Origin: Gemmatimonadota bacterium
GTDB taxonomy: Bacteria > Gemmatimonadota > Gemmatimonadetes > Gemmatimonadales > GWC2-71-9
Reading direction: 5' to 3'
Assembly: GCA_027294455.1 (NCBI GenBank)
Contig: JAPULZ010000035.1
Coordinates: forward strand, 24,352-88,351
DNA: 64,000 bases
In this document: in pieces, positions 26,404 through 35,093 of the stretch
Layout: the number at the start of each line of letters is the position of its first letter
How positions within the stretch are numbered: position 1 is the first letter of the stretch
The notes under the pieces: generated by a model
Databases searched by the model: none
The model's input: only the letters and a program-made list of their open reading frames with translations
What the model was told of the DNA's origin: nothing
Made by a program: the position numbers and the translations under genes

Positions 26404-27153
26404 ATGAAATTGACAGTTCGACTTGCGCTCCTGGCCTGGCTCGCTTCGGCAGCCGCGCCGCTGGCCGGGTCTGCCCAGACGGCCGGAGTTGCCCAGGGCT
26501 TTACCGTGACCGGCATGGTGACCGATGGCCAGCTCGGCTCGCGGGTCGACGGCGTTCGGGTTTCCGTGAACAGTATCGTCAGAACGTGGACCGACTCGGC
26601 AGGCATCTTCATGCTCACCGGCGTGGATTTCGGCACGAATATCTTCGACCTGCGCCGCATCGGATATGAGAGTATCGCATTCGACGTGTGGGTCGACAGT
26701 GTGCTGGGGCCGCTGGCGGTGACGATGGCACCACTGTCGGTGCGGCTGCGTGATCTCACGGTGGTGACCGATCAGCCGAGACTCCATCCCATGTTCGGCT
26801 TCGACATGCGCCGACAGGAAGGCAATGGGAGGTTTCTCACCCGGAACGAAATCGAGGACAGGACGCCGGTACGTTTCTCCGACATCTTGCGCGGCATGCC
26901 CGGGCTTCGTGTGACGCCCGATCCACACTACTTCGGCAACACGGTGACGGCGACTCGCACGGGGGGGGGTCGGGACGTGCGCGCCGCTCTTGTTCCTGGA
27001 CGGATGTTGATGGATCAGACCGTGCGGTTGGACAACGTGGTCAACTGGCGGTACGTGGAGGGTGTCGAGGTGTATGTTGGTCCGGCCCAGATCCCGCCGC
27101 GGTTCAATGTCACGAGTTCCGCGTGTGCGGTGATCGTCGTCTGGACCCGCTAG
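26404..27153 (+). CDS. Secreted plug-only TonB-like protein with carboxypeptidase-regulatory domain
   Basis: 249 residues with a signal peptide (LALLAWLASAAAPLAGSAQ). A CarboxypepD_reg-like domain comes first (FTVTGMVTDGQLGSRVDGVRV, VDFGTNIFDLRRIGYESIAF). A segment like a TonB-receptor plug follows (RNEIEDRTPVRFSDILRGMP, GRMLMDQTVRLDNVV, WRYVEGVEVYVG). The usual 22-strand barrel is absent; the protein ends at ACAVIVVWTR, about where a plug domain would. The next gene starts 4 bases later, so they are probably co-translated. Confidence 0.78.
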   Translation: MKLTVRLALLAWLASAAAPLAGSAQTAGVAQGFTVTGMVTDGQLGSRVDGVRVSVNSIVRTWTDSAGIFMLTGVDFGTNIFDLRRIGYESIAFDVWVDSVLGPLAVTMAPLSVRLRDLTVVTDQPRLHPMFGFDMRRQEGNGRFLTRNEIEDRTPVRFSDILRGMPGLRVTPDPHYFGNTVTATRTGGGRDVRAALVPGRMLMDQTVRLDNVVNWRYVEGVEVYVGPAQIPPRFNVTSSACAVIVVWTR

Positions 27154-27157
27154 TCCA

Positions 27158-28000
27158 TTGCTGACGGGAATCGCCGGCTTCATCCTTGGAGCGCTCCTGG
27201 GGCGGCGGCTGGCCACTCGTGGGATAACGGCGGTCAATGCGTTGGAAGACAGGCAGCTTCCGGCCTTGCTCCTGGTATTGGTCCTCGGCCTGGCAGGCGT
27301 GGTCGCCTACTTTCGCCATCAGTTCCCCTGGTTGCCCACCGTCCCCGTCCTCTACGCCGAGGCGCTGCTGATCCCGGCCCTCCGGTTTACTGTGAGCTTG
27401 AGCCTCGGGCTCGTGTTATGGCTCGAGTGGCCCGGCCGGAGTGACCCCGCCAGGCGGCGGGGCCTGGTGTTCGGGACGCTGTTCCTGACAGTGTGCCTGG
27501 GCATCGTCGTCCGCCAGTCGCTTCCGCTCACCAACAAGCTTGGCCCCGGTGCCCTGGTCGACGGGGTCGTGATCCAGACGACGGCCTTTACGTGTGCGCC
27601 GGCCAGCATCGCGACGCTGGCGCGGTTCGTGCTGGGCGATACCACGGTCTCGGAACGCACCGCCGTGGAACTCACCAACACGACCATGGGCGGAACCACG
27701 ACGTTGCAAGAGATCTGGGCCATGGAGGCCCTGGGACTCGCGCCGGAGTTCGTCACGGGGCTCACCGTGGACAGCCTGGTCCAGCGGGCGCGTCCGGCGT
27801 TGCTGCACGTCAATGAGCCGGTGGCGGCAACCACCATTCGCCACGCGGTGGCGCTGCTGACGGTGGACGCGGCAGCGCAGACGGTGGTCGTCGGGAATCC
27901 CCTGTATGGTCGTCAGGTCAAGCGGTTCGATGAGTTGGAGGGATACTGGCTCGGCGAGGCCATCTTCGTGGGGTCACGGGGCGAGCCGGCCGGCGGGTGA
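27158..28000 (+). CDS. Membrane protein with C39-like cysteine peptidase domain
   Basis: 280 residues from TTG 27158. The N-terminal 110 residues have four hydrophobic segments. The C-terminal part fits the papain-like C39 fold: VVIQTTAFTCAPASIATLAR (oxyanion Gln, catalytic Cys), then HAVALLTVD (catalytic His), and VGNPLYG, where the usual Asp is Asn. C39 peptidases cut leader peptides after GG during export. No ABC transporter domain is attached. It is coupled to the plug-only protein upstream. Confidence 0.75.
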   Translation: MLTGIAGFILGALLGRRLATRGITAVNALEDRQLPALLLVLVLGLAGVVAYFRHQFPWLPTVPVLYAEALLIPALRFTVSLSLGLVLWLEWPGRSDPARRRGLVFGTLFLTVCLGIVVRQSLPLTNKLGPGALVDGVVIQTTAFTCAPASIATLARFVLGDTTVSERTAVELTNTTMGGTTTLQEIWAMEALGLAPEFVTGLTVDSLVQRARPALLHVNEPVAATTIRHAVALLTVDAAAQTVVVGNPLYGRQVKRFDELEGYWLGEAIFVGSRGEPAGG

Positions 28001-28209
28001 GGCCGCGGGCGGATGTGATCTGTGGTACGGAAATCGGCTACCTCGTGGGCGTTCTTAAGCGAGGCCCGGTACCGATTTGCAACGTTTGCCGGACTCTTAG
28101 CGTAGGACCAGTGTTGGGACGGAGGATGCTCCAGGCCCGGCAAGGACACACCATTCGACCTCACGGTCTGTGACCCGATAACTCCACCAACCAAATTCTC
28201 GAGATCAAG

Positions 28210-30843
28210 TTGATTTTACGATATATCGGCCTCTCCGCCGCCAGGGGCGGGCTCGTCCTGGCAGCGCTGGCCTTGGTTTTCACCGCCGAGGCCCGCGGCC
28301 AGGCCTCTCCGAAGACCGCCCGCGCCACCCGGATCGAGGGCGACCGGCCAGTCATCAACGGCAGAATGGACGAAGCGGTCTGGGAGACCGCGGAGGTCAT
28401 CTCGTCTTTCGTCCAGCGCTCGCCTGACGAGGGGGCCCAGCCCCTCCAGCAGACGCGGGTCTATATCCTGTACGACGATGAGGCGTTGTACATCGGTGCC
28501 CGGATGGCGAGCGACGACCCATCCGCCATTGCCGCCCCGGTCACGCGCCGCGACGGCTTCAGCAACGCCGAGCGGTTGACCATCTCGCTGGACCCGTATC
28601 TCGACCGGCGCACGGCCTATAGCTTCTCGGTCACGTCGGGCGGCGTGCGGTCGGATCAGTACCACGCCAACGACAACGAACATCGGGCCCAGTCCCAATA
28701 CAATCCCGTGTGGCATGCGGTCGCCCGCGTGGACTCGGCCGGGTGGACGGCGGAGATGAAGATCCCGTATTCCCAGATCCGATTCACCCGGGCGGAGGAG
28801 CAGGTGTGGGGCATGAACCTCCGGCGGTGGACACCGACCCTCAATGCGTCGGACTACTGGGTCATGGTTCCCAGTTCCGAGACGGGGTTCGCGTCCCGCT
28901 TCGGCACGCTGGAGGGATTGAAGAACGTGTTGCCACCGAGGCGCGTCGAGCTGCTTCCCTACGTCGCCGGTGAAGCGACGGCGGCGAACCGGGCGCAGGA
29001 CGATCCGTTCCGGACGGTGCTGGGCAACCGGTTCGGGGGTGACGCGAAGCTCGGGATCGGCTCGAACCTGACGCTCGATCTCACGGTCAATCCCGACTTT
29101 GGGCAGGTCGAGGCCGATCCGGCCGAGGTGAATCTGACGCAATTCGAGACGTTCTTCGACGAGCGCCGTCCATTCTTCATCGAGGGGAACGAGCTCCTCA
29201 CCGGCCAGGGTCCCGATTACTACTACTCGCGCCGCATCGGCGCGCGGCCGCACGGCAACGCATCGGGGGATTTCGTCGACCGTCCGAACAACACGACGAT
29301 TGCCGGCGCGGCAAAGCTCACCGGGCGGCTCGCATCGGGCTTGTCGGTCGGCGCGTTGGCGTCGGTGACGCCGCGGGAGTTGGCGCGCACGTTTGACCGC
29401 TCCAGCGACACCGTCGAGTTCGTGTCCGTGGAAGCGCCAACGGGCTTCGGCGTGATCCGCCTCCAGCAGGAGCTCGGGCGCTCGCAGTCGACTGTGGGAG
29501 CGACGCTGACCGGTGTCCATCGCGGCTTCGGGGAGCGAGACGGCGAACTCGGGGGCTTGCTGCACCGGAACGCCTATTCGGGCGGGGCCGACTGGAGACT
29601 GCGCTTCAAGGACGGCGAATACGAGCTCACCGGTTATGCGGGCTTCAGCCACGTCCGTGGGGACGCGGCGGCACTCGAGCGAACTCAGCGGTCGAGCGCA
29701 CATTACTTTCAACGTCCCGACGCAGACTACGTTACCCTCGACCCCACACGCACCAGCCTTTCGGGGTACGCATTGTCGATCAGGGGAGACAAGAACGCCG
29801 GGCGCCACATTCTGTGGGGTGCCCAGATGAGCGCGCGTTCGCCCGGTTTCGAGATCAACGATCTGGGGCGTCTCAACTCCGCCGACGCCGTCGATTTCAA
29901 CGCGGACATTCAGATCAGAGACACGCAACCGGGCAAGCTCTTTCGCAACTATCGCATCGGCACGTCGATCCGCGGCGGCTGGAACTTCGGCGGCGTGCGC
30001 CAGTCCACGGTGCTGCAGAACAACACGCGGGTCACGTTCCACAACTTCTGGGATCTGACCCTGAGGACGACGCGGACGTTGCGGGCGCAAAGCGATTTTC
30101 TCACGCGCGGCGGCCCGTCCATGGGGACGGGCAGCGGGTGGGGCTTCAATGCGCGCGTGTCCAACGGATACTCCGCGGCGACGCGGATGCGTGTGAGCGG
30201 CGACTATAAGAACGGCGAATTGGGTGGATGGAGCTACACCTTCGGCGGCGGGATAACGCTCCGGCCCATTCCCGCGTGGCAGCTGTCCATCGATCCCAGC
30301 TATACGCGGTCGGTCAACCCGCGCCAGTACATCGGGACGTATGACAACGGCAGGGACGTTACCTTCGGCAACCGCTACATCTTCGGGTTCATCGAGCGAA
30401 GCCGGATTTCCGCCAAGATTCGCATGGACTATGCCTTTACGCCGAACCTCACGGTCGAGGCGTATGCCGAGCCGTTTGCGTCGAGCGGCCGGTACTTCGA
30501 CCATGGTGAACTGGAGGCTCCGCGGAGTCGGGATCTCATCACCTACGGCACTCAGGGCACGACCATTGTGGAGGAGGAAGACGGTTCCTATTCGGTAACT
30601 GACGGTGCGGAGACGTTTTCCATTCCGAATCGGGACTTCAACGTGCTATCGTTCCGGTCGAATCTCGTCGTGCGCTGGGAGTGGCTGCCGGGAAGCACGT
30701 TCTTCCTCGTGTGGCAGCAGAGCCGATCCGCGGAGGACCAGACCGGTGAGATTGTCGGCGCGGATTCGCTGCGCGATGCCCTGAGGGCGCCCGGACTGAA
30801 CTTCTTCGCCGCGAAATTGACGTACTGGTTTTCCGTGCACTGA
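28210..30843 (+). CDS. DUF5916 family outer-membrane protein, second copy
   Basis: 877 residues from TTG 28210, with a signal peptide (GLVLAALALVFTAEARGQ). It has the same plan as the protein at 9124: a CBM9-like front (PVINGRMDEAVWETAEVISS, TRVYILYDDEALYIGARM), the NPDFGQVEADPAEVNLTQFE and FFDERRPFFIEGNEL motifs, and a C-terminal barrel ending in KLTYWFSVH. The two share motifs throughout but differ enough to be old paralogs. Of the roughly 200 bases upstream (28001-28209), nothing can be named. Confidence 0.88.
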   Translation: MILRYIGLSAARGGLVLAALALVFTAEARGQASPKTARATRIEGDRPVINGRMDEAVWETAEVISSFVQRSPDEGAQPLQQTRVYILYDDEALYIGARMASDDPSAIAAPVTRRDGFSNAERLTISLDPYLDRRTAYSFSVTSGGVRSDQYHANDNEHRAQSQYNPVWHAVARVDSAGWTAEMKIPYSQIRFTRAEEQVWGMNLRRWTPTLNASDYWVMVPSSETGFASRFGTLEGLKNVLPPRRVELLPYVAGEATAANRAQDDPFRTVLGNRFGGDAKLGIGSNLTLDLTVNPDFGQVEADPAEVNLTQFETFFDERRPFFIEGNELLTGQGPDYYYSRRIGARPHGNASGDFVDRPNNTTIAGAAKLTGRLASGLSVGALASVTPRELARTFDRSSDTVEFVSVEAPTGFGVIRLQQELGRSQSTVGATLTGVHRGFGERDGELGGLLHRNAYSGGADWRLRFKDGEYELTGYAGFSHVRGDAAALERTQRSSAHYFQRPDADYVTLDPTRTSLSGYALSIRGDKNAGRHILWGAQMSARSPGFEINDLGRLNSADAVDFNADIQIRDTQPGKLFRNYRIGTSIRGGWNFGGVRQSTVLQNNTRVTFHNFWDLTLRTTRTLRAQSDFLTRGGPSMGTGSGWGFNARVSNGYSAATRMRVSGDYKNGELGGWSYTFGGGITLRPIPAWQLSIDPSYTRSVNPRQYIGTYDNGRDVTFGNRYIFGFIERSRISAKIRMDYAFTPNLTVEAYAEPFASSGRYFDHGELEAPRSRDLITYGTQGTTIVEEEDGSYSVTDGAETFSIPNRDFNVLSFRSNLVVRWEWLPGSTFFLVWQQSRSAEDQTGEIVGADSLRDALRAPGLNFFAAKLTYWFSVH

Positions 30844-30850
30844 GCGAGCC

Positions 30851-31999
30851 ATGTCGATTTCCCGCCGGCAGTTCATCGGATCGTCGGCCGTTGGCGTCTG
30901 GGCCGCCTCGGTTCCGCGAACGGCGACCACCACGGTGGGCGAGGAACCGCGGCGCCGCCAAGGCGGCATGCGGCGCATCCTCATCCTCGGGGGCACGGGC
31001 TTCATCGGCCCCCACATGGTGCAAACGGCCCTCGACCGGGGCCACACCGTCACGCTGTTCAATCGGGGCCGCACCAACACCCACCTCTTTCCCCAAGTGG
31101 AGAAACTTCGCGGCGATCGCGACGGCCAGCTCGATACCCTGCGCGGGCGCACGTGGGATGTCGTCATCGACAACACCGGGTACGTGCCGCGGCACGTCCG
31201 CGACTCGGCCGAGTTGCTGAAAAATTCGGTCGGCCACTACGTCTACACCTCGACCACCGATGCGTACCGGGACTACCACGTCGCCGGCATCGACGAGAGC
31301 TATCCCCTGGCGACCCATCCGGAGCCGGGGTCGGAAGACGCGCGACGCTACTACGGCCCGCTCAAGGCATTGTGCGAGCAGGCGGTGCGGGAGGTCTACC
31401 CGCAACGCTCCACGATCATCCGGCCGGGCTGGATCGTCGGGCCGGGGGACAACAACCATCTGTTCACCTATTGGGTGGTTCGTATCGATCGGGGTGGGGA
31501 AGTGCTCGCTCCCGGAACTCCGAACGATCCCATGCAGGTGATCGACGTGCGCGATCTGGCGGAGTTCTTCGTCGACCGAGCGGAAGCCCAGCGGACGGAC
31601 ACCTTCAATGCGGTGGGGCCCGTCATCACGATGGCCCAGATGCTCTATGGCATCCGGGCCGTGACATCTGCCAATGTCTCATTCGCCTGGGTCGATGCAG
31701 ACTTTCTCTGGGCCAACGGCGTCAAGCCCTGGAGCGACATGCCCGTCTGGTGGCCGCCACGAAACGATTATGCCGAGCCGACCTTCGGAGGCATCACCGG
31801 CGGCGTGGGGGCGCTCAATCTGGACGGAGGCCACGCGCGAGGAAACGGGCTCACACACCGCCCCCTGGCCGCGACCGCTGGGGATACGTTGCGGTGGTAC
31901 CACGCCACGTTCGATGATTGGCCGGAAGACCGCCGGCCCGGGCTGAGCGCCGCCCGGGAGGCCGAAGTGCTGGCCGCGTGGAACGCGTCGCGTCGCTAG
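30851..31999 (+). CDS. NAD-dependent epimerase/dehydratase with Tat signal
   Basis: 382 residues. The N-terminus MSISRRQFIGSSAVGVWAA carries the twin-arginine SRRxFIG motif, so export through Tat is likely. The Rossmann loop GGTGFIGPH starts the domain. The short-chain catalytic pair appears in RRYYGPLKALCE (Tyr and Lys), and a sugar-like VYTSTTDAYRD strand precedes it. It resembles extended SDR/isomerase proteins. Its stop shares the CTAG at 31996-31999 with the convergent SRPBCC gene. Confidence 0.85.
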   Translation: MSISRRQFIGSSAVGVWAASVPRTATTTVGEEPRRRQGGMRRILILGGTGFIGPHMVQTALDRGHTVTLFNRGRTNTHLFPQVEKLRGDRDGQLDTLRGRTWDVVIDNTGYVPRHVRDSAELLKNSVGHYVYTSTTDAYRDYHVAGIDESYPLATHPEPGSEDARRYYGPLKALCEQAVREVYPQRSTIIRPGWIVGPGDNNHLFTYWVVRIDRGGEVLAPGTPNDPMQVIDVRDLAEFFVDRAEAQRTDTFNAVGPVITMAQMLYGIRAVTSANVSFAWVDADFLWANGVKPWSDMPVWWPPRNDYAEPTFGGITGGVGALNLDGGHARGNGLTHRPLAATAGDTLRWYHATFDDWPEDRRPGLSAAREAEVLAAWNASRR

Positions 32000-32517
32000 C
32001 GATCGCTGTCAGGTCCGGAACGCAGCGCCTGCTCGACCGCCTCACGATACCGGTTCAGCGTGGCGTCGTGACCCATGATGAATCGGCTGACGAATCGAAA
32101 TATCGGGTTATAGACCTCCCCGTCCTCCACAATCGTGACTCGCGCATGGAGACTGTCCATGGGTTCGATGTGGTAGGTCCACGTGCCTCCGAACGGGAGG
32201 CCTTCCTTGATTCGTGTGACGAGCTCGTGCGGGGCGTCTTCCTGTTCGACCACGAGAGGCAGCGTGCCGCCCGATCCGCGTTCGTTCCACGATGCGAGTC
32301 CGTTCACGTCGGGTAGCAGCTCGACCTCATCGACGTCGGGCCGCCATGCAGGGAAGTCTTCGACATCGGTAATCAGCTGCCACACCCTCGCGGCCGGGGC
32401 GTTGACCGCGAAGGACACCCGAGCCTGATGGTCGACCGGTAGGAGCAGGCCAATGCCGAAGACGGTTGCCACGAGCAGGGCGAGTCCGGCCATGGCGATC
32501 AGTGTCCACCGCTTCAT
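31996..32517 (-). CDS. SRPBCC family (START-like) protein with N-terminal membrane anchor
   Basis: 173 residues. An N-terminal hydrophobic helix (WTLIAMAGLALLVATVFGIGLLL) is followed by a Bet v1-like domain: FAVNAPAARVWQLITDVEDF and a closing amphipathic helix (EAVEQALRSG). It probably binds a hydrophobic ligand near the membrane. Its ATG overlaps the MarR gene stop (ATGA at 32514-32517), so it is coupled to the regulator. Confidence 0.82.
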   Translation of the reverse strand: MKRWTLIAMAGLALLVATVFGIGLLLPVDHQARVSFAVNAPAARVWQLITDVEDFPAWRPDVDEVELLPDVNGLASWNERGSGGTLPLVVEQEDAPHELVTRIKEGLPFGGTWTYHIEPMDSLHARVTIVEDGEVYNPIFRFVSRFIMGHDATLNRYREAVEQALRSGPDSDR

Positions 32518-32984
32518 TTGTTTCCCCCTTTATTCGCAGTTCTCCGTTTGACCATTTGATCGGCAGCCTGAGCCAGGAGTTGGAGACCATGAAGGGCCTG
32601 GCGTCGCTGCTCCACCGGCAACTGCGCCAACATGTGTTCGACGCGGCCGGCGTCGAGCACGCTTTGGGCGTCCCGTATCCGGACACCCGCTGCCGTGAGG
32701 CGGAGATGCACCACCCTGGCATCGGCCGGAGACGGTGTCCGTCTCAAGTATCCGCCTCGCTCGAGGCGGCTCACCATGAGCGACATGGTTGAGGCCGTGA
32801 CCCCTAGGTGTTCGGCCAGCTCCGAGACGCTCGTGGGGTCCACGTCGTCCAGGTGACTGAGCACGCTGGCCTGGTGCCGGCTCAGCGTATTGCCCGTCTC
32901 GGGGTCGCGCACGTGCCTCGTGTGGCAAGCGAAATAGATCCGCGGGTACAGACGCAGCACCTGCTCGGCGTCTCGCTGGGGCAT
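32514..32984 (-). CDS. MarR family transcriptional regulator
   Basis: 156 residues. The winged-helix core is visible: TLSRHQASVLSHLDDVDPTS, then SELAEHLGVTASTMSLMVSRL (recognition helix) and RGGYLRRTPSPADARVVHLRLT (wing). A palindrome 20 bases upstream of its start (33006-33024) probably binds it. The SRPBCC gene follows in a 4-base overlap, so this is likely a two-gene autoregulated operon responding to a hydrophobic compound. Confidence 0.9.
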   Translation of the reverse strand: MPQRDAEQVLRLYPRIYFACHTRHVRDPETGNTLSRHQASVLSHLDDVDPTSVSELAEHLGVTASTMSLMVSRLERGGYLRRTPSPADARVVHLRLTAAGVRIRDAQSVLDAGRVEHMLAQLPVEQRRQALHGLQLLAQAADQMVKRRTANKGGNK

Positions 32985-33005
32985 ACACCTAATTGACGCA
33001 TATTA

Positions 33006-33024
33006 TTTGATTTGTCAAATCAAA
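33006..33024. promoter_or_regulatory. MarR-type operator palindrome
   Basis: TTTGATTTG at 33006-33014 and its exact reverse complement CAAATCAAA at 33016-33024, separated by one T. The core TTGA/TCAA half-sites are those MarR dimers commonly use. It lies in an AT-rich patch directly upstream of the marR-type gene on the minus strand. Confidence 0.75.
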
Positions 33025-33059
33025 ATATCTTCACGTCGATATGGCCGAATCTCCGAAGG

Positions 33060-34211
33060 TCAGGGAAGGATGCGGAGAATGCGGTCGTCGTTGGTGGCCG
33101 CGGTGCCCCGGCCGTCGTGGTTACTCGTGGCCAGGTAAACTTCGCCTCCCGGGCCCACCAGCACGTCCCGCAATCGGCCGAACTCGCCGCGGAACAGGGA
33201 CTCCTGCTCGACCACCTCGCTGCCGTCCTCGGACAGGACCAGGCGGAACAGCGTGCCGCCGCGGAGGGACGTGACCAGCAGACTGCCGCGCCAGCCGGGG
33301 ATGAGATCGTGATCGTAGAAGTCGGCGCCCGAGACGCCCACCGTGGGCGTCCACACGGTCACGGGTTCGACCACGGTGTTGCTACGGCAAAAGGTCTCTT
33401 CGCCTCGACGATCCCCGTCGCAGAATCCGTGGACCTCGGGCCAGCCGTAGTTGCCGCCGATCGTGACACGGTTCACCTCGTCGTTGGTGTCGGGGCCGTG
33501 CTCGGCGATGTAGAGGGCGCCCGTTTGGGGATGGAAGACGATTCCCTGCGGATTCCGATGGCCGTAAGAGTACACGAAGGAGTCGAACGGGTTGTCGCGC
33601 GGCCGCCGGCCATCGAGGTGAAAGCGCAAGATCTTACCGGCCACCGATCCCAGGTCCTGTGCGCGGGCCGCACGGCCCGCGTCTCCCGTCGTCATGTACA
33701 ACATCCGGTCGGGTCCCACCGCCAGGCGCGACCCGTTGTGGTTGCTGTTTCCCGGAATGCCATCCATCAATACGATGGGATCGCCGAGGGCAGCGCCGTC
33801 GAACCTCAAGCGCACGAGGCGATTGCGAATGCGGCCGAAGGAAGAGTAGGAGTGGGCCACGTAGACGTACGGCGTGCCGGGGAAGTCGGGATGAAAAGCC
33901 AGCCCCATCAATCCGCTTTCGCCGCGCTCCACGACGTCGATCTGGCCAACCGGAGTTATCGTGCCGGTTCGTGGGTTGACGCGCGATATGGTTCCCCCAC
34001 GCTCCGTCACCCAAATGAAATTGTCGGGCCCCCACGCCAGGTCCCACGGCGTGTCGAGTCGCGCAACGACGGTTTCGACGCGGAGCTGCACCGGGGAATC
34101 GACCGACGCAGCGACGTGGCGGGAACGGGTGTGGGGGCCGAACGCGCCGAGCGCGGCGGCCCCCAACATCATCGGCGGCGCGATGCGTCTGAGCCGCCGA
34201 CGGGCGCTCAT
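33060..34211 (-). CDS. PQQ-dependent sugar dehydrogenase-type protein
   Basis: 383 residues from ATG 34211, which overlaps the previous stop (ATGA). A signal peptide is followed by a six-bladed propeller of the glucose/sorbosone dehydrogenase type: LDTPWDLAWGPDNFIWVTER, GLMGLAFHPDFPGTPYVYVAH, GHRNPQGIVFHPQTG, YIAEHGPDTNDEVNRV. These match Pfam PF07995 soluble periplasmic dehydrogenases. The cofactor is PQQ by family; the substrate is uncertain. It is the last gene of the 33-36 kb minus-strand cluster. Confidence 0.88.
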   Translation of the reverse strand: MSARRRLRRIAPPMMLGAAALGAFGPHTRSRHVAASVDSPVQLRVETVVARLDTPWDLAWGPDNFIWVTERGGTISRVNPRTGTITPVGQIDVVERGESGLMGLAFHPDFPGTPYVYVAHSYSSFGRIRNRLVRLRFDGAALGDPIVLMDGIPGNSNHNGSRLAVGPDRMLYMTTGDAGRAARAQDLGSVAGKILRFHLDGRRPRDNPFDSFVYSYGHRNPQGIVFHPQTGALYIAEHGPDTNDEVNRVTIGGNYGWPEVHGFCDGDRRGEETFCRSNTVVEPVTVWTPTVGVSGADFYDHDLIPGWRGSLLVTSLRGGTLFRLVLSEDGSEVVEQESLFRGEFGRLRDVLVGPGGEVYLATSNHDGRGTAATNDDRILRILP

Positions 34212-35065
34212 CCCAATTCGGCGCGGAAGAAGGCGATCGTGCGCTCCCACGCGAGACGCGCCGCCGCCTCGTCGTACCGCGCGGGCGATGTGTCGTTATG
34301 AAAGGCGTGATTCACGCCGTCGTACATGTGTAGCTCGTAGCGAACCTCAGCCGCCCCGAGCGCCGCTTCATACGCCTCGATACCTGCGTTGATGCGCGTA
34401 TCGAGGCCCGCATAGTGCAGCATGAGGGCGGCGCGGATGCGTGGTACGTCCTCCGCGGCCGGTTGCCTTCCATAGAACGCCACCGCCGCGGCGAGATCCG
34501 GCGAGCGCACGGCGAGTCGGTTGGCCATGGCACCACCCCAGCAAAACCCCACACACCCGACCCGGCCCGTCGTTTCCGCGTGATCCTTGGCGTAGGTGAC
34601 GCCCGCCACGAAATCCCCGGTGGTCTGCTCCGCGTCGAGCCGGCCCATGCGCGACCGGGCTTCGTCCGTGTCGCTCGGCGTGCCACCTAGGGGGGAGAGG
34701 GCGTCGGGTGCGATGGCCCAGAACCCCGCGGCCGCCGCCCGGCGCGCCACGTCCTCGATGTGGGGGTTCAGTCCCCGATTCTCGTGAATGACGACGACGG
34801 TGGGGAAGGGCCCCGCGCCGCTGGGGGCCGCGTGGTAGGCGCGCACGTTCCCGGAGGCGCCCGGATACGTGACGTAGTCGGTTTGGATCCGAGCGTCCGC
34901 TGGCGACACGAGGCCCGACCGATCGTAGTCGTTCTCGAGCCGGGGAAGCAGCACCACCGCGGCCGACATGCCGCCGGCCATGCCGGCGAGCCGGTTCAGG
35001 AACTCCCGCCGCTCCAGACCGCCGTGCGTGAATCGGTCGTAGAGGTCGATGATCGTCTGGTCCAT
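34208..35065 (-). CDS. Dienelactone hydrolase family protein with possible Tat-type export signal
   Basis: 285 residues; ATG 35065 has GGAGACGGG close upstream, and ATG 35077 is an alternative. The N-terminus (ERREFLNRLAGMAGGMSAAVV) resembles a Tat or membrane-anchor signal. The catalytic triad is complete: Cys in VGFCWGGAM, Asp in AGLDTRIN, His in GVNHAFHND. Dienelactone hydrolase hydrolyses cyclic dienelactones; exported relatives are poorly defined. It is coupled to the sugar-dehydrogenase gene. Confidence 0.87.
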   Translation of the reverse strand: MDQTIIDLYDRFTHGGLERREFLNRLAGMAGGMSAAVVLLPRLENDYDRSGLVSPADARIQTDYVTYPGASGNVRAYHAAPSGAGPFPTVVVIHENRGLNPHIEDVARRAAAAGFWAIAPDALSPLGGTPSDTDEARSRMGRLDAEQTTGDFVAGVTYAKDHAETTGRVGCVGFCWGGAMANRLAVRSPDLAAAVAFYGRQPAAEDVPRIRAALMLHYAGLDTRINAGIEAYEAALGAAEVRYELHMYDGVNHAFHNDTSPARYDEAAARLAWERTIAFFRAELG

Positions 35066-35093
35066 TCCCGTCTCCATCTCGTGGAGCGTGTGG

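Noticed and set aside
28216..30504. A roughly 760-residue minus-strand frame opposite the second DUF5916 gene
   Set aside because: No start with a ribosome-binding site and no protein-like motif; it mirrors the real gene.
33012..34301. A 429-residue plus-strand frame opposite the sugar dehydrogenase
   Set aside because: No domain motif, while the minus strand encodes a complete PQQ-type propeller with a coupled start.
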